From Kribbella catacumbae DSM 19601 (lineage in GTDB: Bacteria > Actinomycetota > Actinomycetes > Propionibacteriales > Kribbellaceae), in the NCBI RefSeq assembly GCF_000372465.1, contig NZ_AQUZ01000006.1, forward strand, positions 218,000 through 281,999: a stretch of DNA of 64,000 nt, in the 5' to 3' direction. The notes below the pieces were generated by a model, which was not told the DNA's origin, ran no database searches, and saw nothing but the letters and a program-made list of their open reading frames with translations. Positions 34,221 through 42,940 of the stretch are shown here, piece after piece. Position 1 is the first letter of the stretch; every line of letters begins with the position of its first letter. Both the position numbers and the translations under genes were made by a program.

Positions 34221-34341
34221 TTGGGCGGCAGGCCCGGACCTCCGCCACTCACAAACCTCCCTCTTTCACCGGGGCGCACGCCTGTGCACGCCTGGCCGGG
34301 TGCGATCAGGTGAGGTTTGTGAGTGGCGGCGGTCCGCCCAA
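34221..34341. terminator. Long inverted repeat after the kinase-like gene
   Basis: CCGCCACTCACAAACCTC (34242-34259) is matched perfectly by GAGGTTTGTGAGTGGCGG (34312-34329). Outside it GGACC (34236-34240) pairs with GGTCC (34331-34335) and TTGGGCGG (34221-34228) with CCGCCCAA (34334-34341), partly in competition. About 30 base pairs in all enclose a 52-base interior. It begins 24 bases after the kinase-like gene, so a terminator is likely, though it is far larger than needed. I see no gene in the remaining 34342-34574. Confidence 0.75.
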
Positions 34342-34574
34342 CGCGATGACCGCACGCTGAACATCACGGACGCCGGCTGTCGTACCAGGCCGCGTGAATT
34401 TGCGCACTCCAGCCGCCGATCGACTGCTTGCCCGCGCAGAGAACATTGAGTGCTGGCCCGGCGTCGGGGATGCTTGCACCTGTCATCGTTGCCAGGTGCG
34501 GCGGTTCAGGCTGGAATGATGGTGACTCCGCCCGCTGTTGCCGTAGTTGGAGTATTCGACGAGAGGAGCACGAC

Positions 34575-35405
34575 GTGGCGGTCGAACTGGGACGGTTCGG
34601 GGTCTGGCATCAGGCCGACAAATGGGGACCCGAGCTGGCCGCGGGGGTCGAGCAGGCGGGCTACGGCACGCTCTGGCTGGGCAGCTCCCCCGGCGAAGAA
34701 CTGCGCGACGTCGAGGTGCTGCTCGCCTCGACCAGTACCGCGGTGGTCGGCACCAGCATCGTCAACATGTGGAAGGCCGACGCGCAGGTGGTCGCGGAGT
34801 CCTACCACCGGCTCGAGTTCGAGCATTCGGGGCGGTTCATGCTCGGCGTCGGAGTCGGCCACCGGGAGCAGTCAGGCGACTACAAGACGCCGTACGAGAC
34901 AATCGTCGAGTATCTGGACGCCCTGGACGACGGCAAGGTCCCAGCGGATCGCCGGATGCTGGCGGCGCTCGGCCCGCGAGTACTGAAGCTGTCGGCGAAG
35001 CGGACGGCGGGCGCGTTGCCGTACCTGACCACTCCCGAGCACACCCGGCAGGCGCGCGAGACGCTCGGCGCCGGCGTACTGCTCGTGCCGGAGCAGAAGG
35101 TGGTGCTCGAGACCGATCCCGAGATCGCACGGGCGGTCGGGCGCGACTACATCGCGGTATACCTGGGGCTCAGCAACTACACGAGCAACCTGAAGCGCAT
35201 CGGGTTCAGCGACGAGGACCTGGCGAACGGTGGCAGTGACGAGCTGGTCGACGCGCTGGTGCTGCACGGGTCGGCGGTCGAGATCGCCGAGGGGTTGAAT
35301 GCCCACCTGGAAGCCGGCGCCGACCAGGTCGTCGTACAGCAGCTCGGCAAGGAGGGACCTGACCTCCTGCCCGGCTACGAGGCGCTTGCCACGGTGTTGA
35401 TCTAG
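34575..35405 (+). CDS. LLM-class F420-dependent oxidoreductase
   Basis: The 276-residue product belongs to the luciferase-like monooxygenase family, TIM-barrel enzymes that use F420 or flavin in Actinobacteria. ELGRFGVWHQADKWGPELAA forms the first strand, GYGTLWLGSSPGEELRDVEV the second, and EFEHSGRFMLGVGVGHREQS carries the conserved GVGxGH cofactor loop near residue 95. It is shorter than typical (about 300-340), as in the MSMEG_4141-like subgroup. The start is GTG 34575 with GAGAGGAGCACGAC before it. Its substrate is unknown. It converges on the cupin gene at 35416. Confidence 0.88.
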   Translation: MAVELGRFGVWHQADKWGPELAAGVEQAGYGTLWLGSSPGEELRDVEVLLASTSTAVVGTSIVNMWKADAQVVAESYHRLEFEHSGRFMLGVGVGHREQSGDYKTPYETIVEYLDALDDGKVPADRRMLAALGPRVLKLSAKRTAGALPYLTTPEHTRQARETLGAGVLLVPEQKVVLETDPEIARAVGRDYIAVYLGLSNYTSNLKRIGFSDEDLANGGSDELVDALVLHGSAVEIAEGLNAHLEAGADQVVVQQLGKEGPDLLPGYEALATVLI

Positions 35406-35415
35406 CGCGGTCGAT

Positions 35416-35853
35416 CTAGCGCAGGGTGAAGTCCGCGAAGTCGAAACCGGGCGAGACGATGCAGGAGACCAGCACCGGCTGATCTCCCGCTGGACGCGCA
35501 GCCTGCCAAGCACCCGCCGGTACTACGGCCTGCGGGTGCTGGCCTGCTTTCACATCCGGCCCGAGCGTGATGGGTTCGGGCTCGGCCGGGTCGTCGCCGG
35601 TGCCGCCGAGGTCGAGCGTCAACGGCCCACCCGAGTGCCACAGCCAGATCTCGGCCGACCGCACCCGATGCCAGCGCGACTCCTCCCCCGGCGCAAGCAG
35701 GAAGTAGATCGCCGTCGCGCTGGCCCGCTCCCCGTCGTACCCGTCAGGCTGGAAGAACACCTCCGACCGCCAGGTCTCCCGGTACCAACCACCCTCCGGA
35801 TGCCGCTCCAACCCCAACACTTCAGCCAGCTCCGGCACTCCGTCGATCGCCAT
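35416..35853 (-). CDS. Cupin protein of the DUF985 type
   Basis: The 145-residue protein begins MAIDGVPELAEVLGLERHPE at ATG 35853 and has the DUF985 pattern HPEGGWYRETWR, TAIYFLLAPGEESRWHRVRS, EIWLWHSGGPLTL, QAVVPAGAWQAAR and SPGFDFADFTL. This is a compact cupin barrel; some relatives have epimerase-like structure but no confirmed activity. The histidines in RWHRV and LWHSG are candidate metal ligands. It is convergent with the LLM gene, with 10 bases between stops. Confidence 0.88.
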   Translation of the reverse strand: MAIDGVPELAEVLGLERHPEGGWYRETWRSEVFFQPDGYDGERASATAIYFLLAPGEESRWHRVRSAEIWLWHSGGPLTLDLGGTGDDPAEPEPITLGPDVKAGQHPQAVVPAGAWQAARPAGDQPVLVSCIVSPGFDFADFTLR

Positions 35854-35877
35854 GCCCTGAACCGTAGCCTTCGCGAC

Positions 35878-36485
35878 ATGACCGACGCCGACCGCCCGAC
35901 TACCACCACAGACTCCCGTACGGCGAACGCATGCCGGCCGATCCCCTGCTGGGTGGACCGTTCTTCCCCTTCGAGGGCGAGCTACAAGTGGTCCCGCTGG
36001 CCGAGCCAGTGCTCCCCGAGCCGGTGCTCCCCGAGCCTCCGCGCGGAGGTGAGCCCGGCGGCGAGCAGGTCGAGGTCCAGTACGGCCCGCGCACCGACCC
36101 GGCGACCCCTGCCCGACCTGGACCGCCCAAGAGAGCGCCTCGCGACCCGGCCATCGGGCAGCTGACCGCATCCGATCCCAGCCTGACCCGATGCCACCTG
36201 CTGCGCGAACAATCGGTGGGCTTAGCCCCGTCTGCGGGGCTTCGCCCCCTGGTAGACCAGTGGGCGAAGCCCTCACCGAGTAGCGAACCCCTCAGCGACG
36301 CGGGCAACCCCACACAGCCCGCGCCGCCGCGCGTCCCCTGCGAGCCGAGCCGCGCCGGCTGCGGCGATCTCGGACACCCTGCCGTCGCCGCGGACAAGAA
36401 CTACTCGGCCCACGGTCCCCACGTGGATCGGTGCCCTGTGGATAACGGAAGCCTGCCGAGGACGCCAGCGGATACGCTCAGTTAG
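35878..36485 (+). pseudogene. Probable degraded ORF interrupted by a dispersed repeat
   Basis: ATG 35878 opens a short frame (MTDADRPTTTTDSRTANACR), while a second frame, reading LPYGERMPADPLLGGPFFPFEG and on through VVPLAEPVLPEPVLPEPPRG, looks protein-like from about 35905 but lacks a clear start before ATG 35931. The better frame then runs into low-complexity proline-rich sequence and through palindrome copy G until TAG 36485. A small frameshift and a repeat insertion would explain this. It could still be a poorly conserved real gene; I recognise no family with confidence. Confidence 0.35.
36215..36312. repeat. Dispersed palindromic repeat copy G
   Basis: GGGCTTCGCCC (36237-36247) pairs perfectly with GGGCGAAGCCC (36262-36272), flanking CCTGGTAGACCAGT. 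Compared with copy B, the G-T/A-C position in both arms changes together (GGTTCG to GGCTTCG, CGAACC to CGAAGCC), so pairing is kept. TAGCGAACCCCT follows at 36290, like the trailing units at 0.8 and 1.3 kb. Confidence 0.85.
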
Positions 36486-36507
36486 GAACGACAGGAGGGC
36501 GGCGGGC

Positions 36508-37515
36508 TCAGCGGCGGATGTGGCTATTGGTCCAGTGGGCTAGGTGGGGGTAGAAGGTTGGCGCGGTTTGGTGGAGGTTGAGGACGTGGCCGGTGTTGGG
36601 GACGGCTAGGGCCTGCAGGTCGGCCGTCGGGGCGTAGTACGGGCGTTCGCCGGCTAGTAGGGCGGTTGAGCTGGAGCAGTCGGAGGCGCCTGGGCCGCAG
36701 ATCAGGCGGTCGTGTTGGCCGACTACGACCAGGACCGGGACCTTGATCTTGCGGTTGAGGAGCACCGAGCCGAACTCGGGATCGCTGGGGAAGACATCGG
36801 GCTCGGGGTTCGCCTCATCGCGAGCCACGACGTGACTAGCCGCTGTCGGCCCCCAGTAGAACCAGCTACGCCGTACGCCGGGCCGCAGTACGCCGTAGCC
36901 GTCGTCGAGGTTGCGACTGGCCAGCAACGGATGCTGGCCGGCCGTGATGTAGTCGGCGCCGAGCTGCTCGAAAGCCGCCCAGTTGGGCGTGCTCGACTCG
37001 CCGGTGAGGATCAGGCCGTCCACGTCGGCCGGGTAGTGCACGGCGATCATCCGGGCGATCGTCGAGCCGAGCGAGTTGCCGACCAGCACGATCCGCTGGT
37101 GACCCAGCGCCCGCAGGCCCTGGTGAATCGTGTACGTCTGGCTGTCGGGCGCGAAGGCGCTGCTCGGCGGCGCCGAACTCTTCCCGGTCCCGATGCGATC
37201 GAGCGCGAAGGTCGCATAGCCGGCGCGATTCATCGCCTCGACGTATGACGGACCGCGCGGGTCGCCTCGCCAGCTCCAGTAGTTCCGGTCGTAGCCGCCA
37301 CCGGGGATCAGCACCTGCAGCACGCCGCGATCCCGCCCGAGCGGCCGGCACAACGTGCCCGCGATCTTCGCGTCTCGCGGCTTGCCCGCACTCATCGCCA
37401 CCGGAATCTCGACCGTCTTGCACCGCGGTCCAGAAGCCACAGCCGTCCCGGGCACCAATCCCAGCACCAGCCCGGCCGCCGTCGCGCCTGCTACCAACCA
37501 CTTTTTGTCTAGCAT
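36508..37515 (-). CDS. Secreted alpha/beta hydrolase
   Basis: The 335-residue product has a signal peptide (LVAGATAAGLVLGLVPGTAV) and an alpha/beta hydrolase fold: oxyanion segment IPGGGYDRNYWSW, nucleophile elbow VGNSLGST near residue 140, acid in VVGQHDRLICG near 265 and the histidine in NTGHVLNLHQ near 310. Four cysteines in the mature part (GPRCKT, TLCRP, LICGP, SDCSS) could form disulfides outside the cell. The start is ATG 37515 with GAGAGGGGC upstream. A 15-base palindrome lies 25 bases before it, shared with the divergent VOC gene. Substrate unknown; lipid or ester hydrolysis is likely. Confidence 0.85.
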   Translation of the reverse strand: MLDKKWLVAGATAAGLVLGLVPGTAVASGPRCKTVEIPVAMSAGKPRDAKIAGTLCRPLGRDRGVLQVLIPGGGYDRNYWSWRGDPRGPSYVEAMNRAGYATFALDRIGTGKSSAPPSSAFAPDSQTYTIHQGLRALGHQRIVLVGNSLGSTIARMIAVHYPADVDGLILTGESSTPNWAAFEQLGADYITAGQHPLLASRNLDDGYGVLRPGVRRSWFYWGPTAASHVVARDEANPEPDVFPSDPEFGSVLLNRKIKVPVLVVVGQHDRLICGPGASDCSSSTALLAGERPYYAPTADLQALAVPNTGHVLNLHQTAPTFYPHLAHWTNSHIRR

Positions 37516-37539
37516 CCAGCCCCTCTCGAGAATCAAACT

Positions 37540-37554
37540 GGGTACAGTGTACCC
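37540..37554. promoter_or_regulatory. Perfect palindrome GGGTACAGTGTACCC, probable operator
   Basis: The 15-base sequence has 7-bp arms around one central base and lies between the divergent starts of the secreted hydrolase (37515) and the VOC protein (37597). TetR- and PadR-type repressors typically bind such sites. No regulator gene of that type is adjacent, so the cognate protein must be encoded elsewhere. Confidence 0.65.
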
Positions 37555-37596
37555 GGTTTTATCGCCGACCAACCACTCCACCGTTACAGTCGACGA

Positions 37597-37995
37597 ATGA
37601 TCAACGGAGCGCACGTCATCATCTACAGCCAGGACGCCGAGGCCGACCGCGCTTTCCTGCGCGACGTGCTCGGCTATCCGCACGTCGACGCCGGGCACGG
37701 CTGGCTGATCTTCAAGCTCCCGCCGGCCGAGGTCGCCGTCCACCCGGCCCCGGCCCCAACGCCGGTCGGCGACCGCGAGTCGAACCCGCAGCCGCCGGCT
37801 GAGCGCGCGCAGCACGAACTGTTCCTGATGTGCGACGACCTCGCGCAGACCGTCGCCGACCTGGAGTCACGCGGCGTCGAGTTCCCCGACCCACCGCAAG
37901 AGCAGGGCTGGGGCATCCTCACCACGATCCGCCTGCCCGGCGGCGGCAACCTCGGCCTCTACCAGCCCCACCACGAGCCGGCCTACGACCTCTGA
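37597..37995 (+). CDS. Glyoxalase/VOC-fold protein
   Basis: The 132-residue product has two beta-alpha-beta-beta-beta modules of the vicinal oxygen chelate fold: INGAHVIIYSQDAEADRAFL to GHGWLIFKLPPAEVAV, then ELFLMCDDLAQTVADLESRG to LPGGGNLGLYQPHH. H6 and later acidic residues may bind metal. The family includes glyoxalases, dioxygenases and fosfomycin- or bleomycin-binding proteins, so the role is open. It is divergent from the secreted hydrolase across a palindromic operator and ends 10 bases from the convergent gene. Confidence 0.88.
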   Translation: MINGAHVIIYSQDAEADRAFLRDVLGYPHVDAGHGWLIFKLPPAEVAVHPAPAPTPVGDRESNPQPPAERAQHELFLMCDDLAQTVADLESRGVEFPDPPQEQGWGILTTIRLPGGGNLGLYQPHHEPAYDL

Positions 37996-38005
37996 GCGGT
38001 GCGGG

Positions 38006-38497
38006 CTACTTGATGGCCGTGGCACCGGCGGCAACGATGATGCCGTTCGTGTTGTAGACGTATGCGTCTGCGCGATAGTAGTAATCGGCCAACAGTCGCC
38101 TGGGTCCCGACGCACAGGTCCTCCGGGCACTGGTGATGTAGCCCGTACCGCCACCGGCCACGTCTCCACATCTCGCCGGCCCAGGCTCCTCAGTGTTCCC
38201 CAGTTTGTCCTTGAACATCCGCAGGAAGCCATCCGCCTTCTCCCCGGTGCCAACCGTGTAGTAGAGGGTGACTGCGGTCCAGTAATGGGTGTCGAAGTTC
38301 TCCGTCCGATAGCAGAGTTGCACCGAGCCCACCTCGGTGCCGTTGGTCCGATTTCTGATGTAGTTGGCGGACACCACGTGGTCCAGGCCGTAGCCCGAGC
38401 AGTTGGGGTCCGCGGCGGCGCCGGCGAGACCTGGCGCGAGGCCGATGGAAGTTGCAGCAAGCAGAAGGACGGAAGCAAGAGCCGGGAGCGGTTTCAC
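38006..38497 (-). CDS. Small secreted cysteine-containing protein, unknown function
   Basis: From GTG 38497, preceded by AAGGGACCCGCC, the product has 163 residues with a signal peptide (ALASVLLLAATSIGLAPGLA). The mature part has four cysteines (PNCSGYG, QLCYRTEN, ARCGDVAG, RTCASGP), probably two disulfides, and repeated aromatic-rich strands (HYWTAVTLYYTVGTG, LADYYYRADAYVYN). It ends with KDKLGNTEEPGP and INVAAGATAI-like strands. No family is recognised; it resembles small exported beta proteins of Actinobacteria. Confidence 0.75.
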   Translation of the reverse strand: MKPLPALASVLLLAATSIGLAPGLAGAAADPNCSGYGLDHVVSANYIRNRTNGTEVGSVQLCYRTENFDTHYWTAVTLYYTVGTGEKADGFLRMFKDKLGNTEEPGPARCGDVAGGGTGYITSARRTCASGPRRLLADYYYRADAYVYNTNGIIVAAGATAIK

Positions 38498-38748
38498 GGC
38501 GGGTCCCTTCGGGTGGTCATCGGAGCTGATCTGGGTCAGGCGTGGCCAGCGGGATGAATCCTCTCCACTTCCGGTCGGCAGCGGAAGCGATCTTGCACGT
38601 TCCTGCAATCAGCGGATGGGTAGCGCTCCGGGGTCGAAGAGTTGCGGAACGTGCGCGATCTCTTGACGGTGCTCGGCGGGGTCGGCTATTTATTGCTGAC
38701 AACGATGTCACGCCGCCCGTGATCTTCGACGTCGAAGGTGGGAACCCC

Positions 38749-41700
38749 TTGAAGAAGTCCGCCCTGCGCCGCCGCGCGGCCGTAGTACTGGCTGGGTCTT
38801 TGATCGTAGCCGTGTCGCTGACAACCTCAGCACTCGCCGGGCCCAGTCCGGCGCCACCGAGTCTTAGTGGGAAGGCCCAGCCGACTACGGCGACACCCGG
38901 TCTGCGCGCCACTGAAGCGATCGGGACGTCGCGGATCACCACTAGTTCGCCGGACCCGACAGAGCACGTCGACCCGCTCATCGGGACGTCCAACCTGGGC
39001 AACGTCTTCCCCGGCGCGGTGACACCCTTCGGGATGTTCTCCTTCAGCCCGGAGACGAGCAGAGGCAACGCCTACCGCACAGCAGCGCCTGGCGGCTACC
39101 TGTACTCCGCTACGAGGATCCGCGGCTTCAGCCTGACCCACATGTCGGGCACTGGCTGTGCCGGCGGCTCCGGCGACATCCCCATCTTCCCGTACGCCGG
39201 TGAGGTCACCACCTCTCCACAGGCAGATGCCAAGGACGCCACCTACGCCAGTACCTTCTCCCACGCCAACGAGATCGCCAGGCCGGGCTACTACAAGGTG
39301 GGACTCGACTCTGGCGTGACTACCGAGCTCGCGGCCACTCCGAGGACCGGCTCGGCTCGATTCGCCTTCCCGGCGGACAAGCCGGCCTCCCTGCTCTTCC
39401 GCACCTCCAACTCCGAGGTGGGCAGCAGCGACGCCCAGGTGGCCATCGACCCGGTCACGCGGACCATCAGCGGCTCCGTGACCAGCGGCAACTTCTGCGG
39501 CTACCTGGCCTCCGTCGGCCAGCGCAGCTACTACACGCTGCACTTCGTAGCCGAGTTCGACCAGCCGTTCGCGCGTACGGGGACGTGGAAGGACACCACC
39601 GTCACCCCTGGCAGCACCAGCACCCAGGGCGGTACGACGTACGGCACTGACGGCTGGATGCCGCCCAACAAGGGATCCGGCGGGTACGTCGGCTTCGACG
39701 CCAAGAACGTCACCATGCGCATCGGCATCTCCTACGTGAGCAAGGAGAACGCCCAGGCCAACCTGAATGCCGAGAACCCGCGCGGCACGTCACTGGAGAA
39801 CACGGCGGCCGCTGCCAAGCAGGCCTGGCGCAAGCAGCTCGACAGGATCGAGGTCACCGGCGGGTCGCCGGAGTCGCGCACCACCTTCTACACAGCCCTG
39901 TACCACGCGTTGCTGCACCCGAATGTCTTCAGCGACGTCAACGGCGAGTACTGGGGCTTCGACCAGAAGCGACACCGCGTGCGGGGGACGCAGGAGGCGC
40001 AGCACGCGACCTTCTCCGGCTGGGACGTGTACCGGTCGCAGGTACAGCTACTGGCGTTACTGGAGCCTCGCAAGGCCGGGGACATCGCGCAGTCGTTGCT
40101 CAACCACGCTGACCAGAACGGCGGCATCTGGGACCGCTGGACCCACGCCTCCGGCAGTACTGCGGTCATGACCGGCGATCCGTCCGCACCGGCGCTTGCT
40201 GGGATCTACGCGTTCGGCGGCACCAACTTCGATGCCCGCGACGCCTTGAAGTCACTGGTGAAGGCGGCGACGGTACCGACGGCCAAGGACCTCAGCTCCG
40301 CGGGCAAGCCTGTCATGTCGATCGGCCAGCGCCCGTCCCTCGACAAGTACCTGGCACTGCACTACATCCCGACCAAGTCGAATGCCTGGGGTGGAGCCGT
40401 CGAGACACTCGAGGACACCACTGCGGACTTCGCCATCGCCCAGCTGGCGTTGAAGACCAACGACAAGAAGACGTACGACAAGTTCCTCAAGCGGTCGCAG
40501 TACTGGCAGAACGTGTTCAACCCGGAGAACGGCGGCTACATCCAGAACCGTGACGAGAACGGCGCCTGGCCGGGGTTCGAGCCGTCGACGGGTGACGGGT
40601 TCGCGGAGGGCAGCAGCGCGCAGTACACGTGGATGATCCCGCACAACCGCGCCGGGCTCTTCGACGCGATGGGCGGGGTCGCCAAGGCGAGCAGCAGGCT
40701 GGACGGGTTCTTCAAGGACCAGGACGGCAACTGGGCGCTGACCGGAGCGGGCGCCCTGCACGCCGAGATGGACAACGAGCCGTCCATCAATACGCCCTGG
40801 ATCTACAACTACACAGGTCAGCCCTACAAGGCGCAGGAAACGTTGCGCCAGGCAACGACTCAGCTGTGGAACACCACCACCGGCGGCATCCCCGGCAACG
40901 ACGACCTGGGCGCCATGTCGTCCTGGTACGTCTGGACAGCTCTCGGCCTCTACCCCGAGGTGCCGAGCCGGGCGGACCTCCAAGTGGCCGCACCGCTGTT
41001 CCCGCGCGCTGTCATCCACCGCGACCGCGGCCGCACGATCCAGATCAATGCGCCCGCCGCGCCGGCGCAGTACATCCAGAGCTTGAAGGTGGACGGCCGT
41101 ACGTCGACCAAGCCGTGGCTGCCCGAGTCCTTCGTCAAGCACGGCGGCACTCTCGACTACGAGCTCGGCACTGCAGCCAACACTGCCTGGGGAGCCGCCC
41201 CTGCCGATGCACCGCCGTCGTGGCGGACAGGTGAGCTGCCGTTCCAGACCTCTACCGACACCAGTCGGGTAGTAGTCGCTCCTGGCACCACTAGCTCCCC
41301 TGTCGCCATCAAGGCCCACAGGCTCAGCGGGAACGCGACCACCGTCCAGTACTCCGTGACAACGCCAGCTGGCCTCACCGCGTCACCAACAAGTGGCACA
41401 TTCACCGTGGACCCAGCCAGTGGAGTAGGCATTGCACCAGTGACCATCACAGCAGCCCCTGGTACTCCGGACGGCCGCTACTCGGTCACTGTGGCGCTAC
41501 AAGCCGCGGACGGCACAGCCTTGCCCCGGCTGGGTTTCACCGTCGTTGTGGGCGAGCCGAACTCCTTCTCCGTACTCCGCGAAGGTGTAGCGGCATCGGA
41601 TGACACCGGCGATCACAACGAAGCCGACTACGACGGTGGTGGCGTCAGCTACTCCCGACAGGCTCTGGCTGCAGCGGGACTCACCCCAGGCGGCACTGTC

Positions 41701-42126
41701 ACCAAGGAGGGCCTGACGTTCACGTGGCCCGCAGTACCGGCTGGTGATCCCGACAACGTGCCGACAGACGGCCAACTGCTCAACCTTGGTCTTCCCGCCG
41801 GTGCGACGAAGCTGTCCTTCGTCGGCAGTGCCGTCAACGGCAACCAGGAGTCCAAGGCGACGCTGAACTACCCCGACGGCTCCACCCAGCTCGTGGACCT
41901 CTCCTTCAGCGACTGGACTCTCGGGGGCGGCGGCGACACCGTCCACTTCGGCAACCTGGTCGTCGCCAGTACGCCGTACCGGAACGAAGCAGGCGGCGGC
42001 AGGGACAACGTCGCCACCCACATCTTCGCCACCGCGCCGTTCACCTTCCCGACCGGCAAGACACCGGTTAGCGTGACGCTGCCGAAGAACCGCGACCTGC
42101 GGATCTTCACGCTGGCCACCGGCTGA
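38749..42126 (+). CDS. Secreted GH92 alpha-mannosidase
   Basis: The 1125-residue enzyme belongs to glycoside hydrolase family 92, calcium-dependent exo-alpha-mannosidases acting on N-glycan-like or yeast mannan chains. After a signal peptide (VVLAGSLIVAVSLTTSALAG) come VDPLIGTSNLGNVFPGAVTP, the GH92 N-terminal mark, FSGWDVYRSQVQLLALLEP, and HAEMDNEPSINTPWIYNYTG, which carries the acidic catalytic/calcium residues. C-terminal to about residue 830 is a beta-rich region ending in a carbohydrate-binding-like module (GGVSYSRQALAAAGLTPGG). I start at TTG 38749 with GAAGGTGGG before it; more upstream residues look random. Confidence 0.92.
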   Translation: MKKSALRRRAAVVLAGSLIVAVSLTTSALAGPSPAPPSLSGKAQPTTATPGLRATEAIGTSRITTSSPDPTEHVDPLIGTSNLGNVFPGAVTPFGMFSFSPETSRGNAYRTAAPGGYLYSATRIRGFSLTHMSGTGCAGGSGDIPIFPYAGEVTTSPQADAKDATYASTFSHANEIARPGYYKVGLDSGVTTELAATPRTGSARFAFPADKPASLLFRTSNSEVGSSDAQVAIDPVTRTISGSVTSGNFCGYLASVGQRSYYTLHFVAEFDQPFARTGTWKDTTVTPGSTSTQGGTTYGTDGWMPPNKGSGGYVGFDAKNVTMRIGISYVSKENAQANLNAENPRGTSLENTAAAAKQAWRKQLDRIEVTGGSPESRTTFYTALYHALLHPNVFSDVNGEYWGFDQKRHRVRGTQEAQHATFSGWDVYRSQVQLLALLEPRKAGDIAQSLLNHADQNGGIWDRWTHASGSTAVMTGDPSAPALAGIYAFGGTNFDARDALKSLVKAATVPTAKDLSSAGKPVMSIGQRPSLDKYLALHYIPTKSNAWGGAVETLEDTTADFAIAQLALKTNDKKTYDKFLKRSQYWQNVFNPENGGYIQNRDENGAWPGFEPSTGDGFAEGSSAQYTWMIPHNRAGLFDAMGGVAKASSRLDGFFKDQDGNWALTGAGALHAEMDNEPSINTPWIYNYTGQPYKAQETLRQATTQLWNTTTGGIPGNDDLGAMSSWYVWTALGLYPEVPSRADLQVAAPLFPRAVIHRDRGRTIQINAPAAPAQYIQSLKVDGRTSTKPWLPESFVKHGGTLDYELGTAANTAWGAAPADAPPSWRTGELPFQTSTDTSRVVVAPGTTSSPVAIKAHRLSGNATTVQYSVTTPAGLTASPTSGTFTVDPASGVGIAPVTITAAPGTPDGRYSVTVALQAADGTALPRLGFTVVVGEPNSFSVLREGVAASDDTGDHNEADYDGGGVSYSRQALAAAGLTPGGTVTKEGLTFTWPAVPAGDPDNVPTDGQLLNLGLPAGATKLSFVGSAVNGNQESKATLNYPDGSTQLVDLSFSDWTLGGGGDTVHFGNLVVASTPYRNEAGGGRDNVATHIFATAPFTFPTGKTPVSVTLPKNRDLRIFTLATG

Positions 42127-42153
42127 TCCCGAACGCCCTGAGGAGAACCATCT

Positions 42154-42894
42154 ATGAAAGCCAGAAGCGTCATCGCCTGCGCGGCGCTGACCGTCACAGG
42201 TCTGCTGTCCACCACCGGTACGGCGCTCGCCCAGCCCGCCGCCGACCCGGCCACCAATACGGTGACGACTAGCGGCCCGTGCGGTTACACCGCGACGCCC
42301 GACGACCCGTCGCCCAGGCCGGTGTCGCTGCCGCCGGACCCGACGCCTACTCCGGACAAGGGCGTCGTCAGGGTCGTCCTGGCGACCAACCAGGGCCCGA
42401 TGCTGCTGTCCCTGGACCGCGCGAAGGCGCCCTGCACGGTGCAGAGCTTCCTGCACCTGGCCAAGAGCCGCTTCTACGACTTCACCACCTGCCACCGGCT
42501 GACGCTCTACCCCACCCTCAAGGTGCTCCAGTGCGGCGACCCGAGCGGTACTGGTGAGCGCGGCCCCGGCTACTCGTACAAGGACGAGCTCCCCACCGAC
42601 CTGCCCAACTGGCCGGGCGACACCACCGGTACCCGCAAGGTCTACGCCCGCGGCATCCTGGCGATGGCGAACGCCGGCCCGAACACCAACGGCAGCCAGT
42701 TCTTCCTGGTCTTCGCCGACTCCCGCCTCCGCCCGAACTACACCGTCTTCGGCTCTGTGGACCGCCTAGGCCTCAAGGCCCTCGACAAGATCGCCGCAGC
42801 CGGCGTCAAGCCCACCCCCGAAGACCCGGCCCCAGTAGACGGCGCCCCCAACCGCAAGACCGACATCCTCATCGCCCGCTCCCTGGGGCACTAG
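42154..42894 (+). CDS. Secreted cyclophilin-type peptidyl-prolyl isomerase
   Basis: The 246-residue protein has a signal peptide (ARSVIACAALTVTGLLSTTG to ALAQ) and a cyclophilin domain (about 70-240): VVLATNQGPMLLSLDRAKAP, CHRLT (catalytic arginine context normally FHR), RGILAMANAGPNTNGSQFFL and NYTVFGSVDRLG. It would accelerate proline isomerisation of exported proteins. Three cysteines in the domain (PCTVQ, TCHRL, QCGDP) may be disulfide bonded outside the cell. ATG 42154 follows GAGGAGAACCATCT, and the gene starts 27 bases after the GH92 gene, so the two are probably one transcript. Confidence 0.92.
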   Translation: MKARSVIACAALTVTGLLSTTGTALAQPAADPATNTVTTSGPCGYTATPDDPSPRPVSLPPDPTPTPDKGVVRVVLATNQGPMLLSLDRAKAPCTVQSFLHLAKSRFYDFTTCHRLTLYPTLKVLQCGDPSGTGERGPGYSYKDELPTDLPNWPGDTTGTRKVYARGILAMANAGPNTNGSQFFLVFADSRLRPNYTVFGSVDRLGLKALDKIAAAGVKPTPEDPAPVDGAPNRKTDILIARSLGH

Positions 42895-42908
42895 CTAGTC
42901 AGTCCGGA

Positions 42909-42932
42909 TGGCCGCGGGATCCCCCGCGGCCA
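42909..42932. terminator. Hairpin between convergent genes
   Basis: TGGCCGCGGG (42909-42918) pairs perfectly with CCCGCGGCCA (42923-42932) around ATCC. It lies 15 bases past the cyclophilin gene and 9 bases before the stop of the convergent reductase gene, so it serves both. Confidence 0.85.
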
Positions 42933-42940
42933 CTTCGGCT

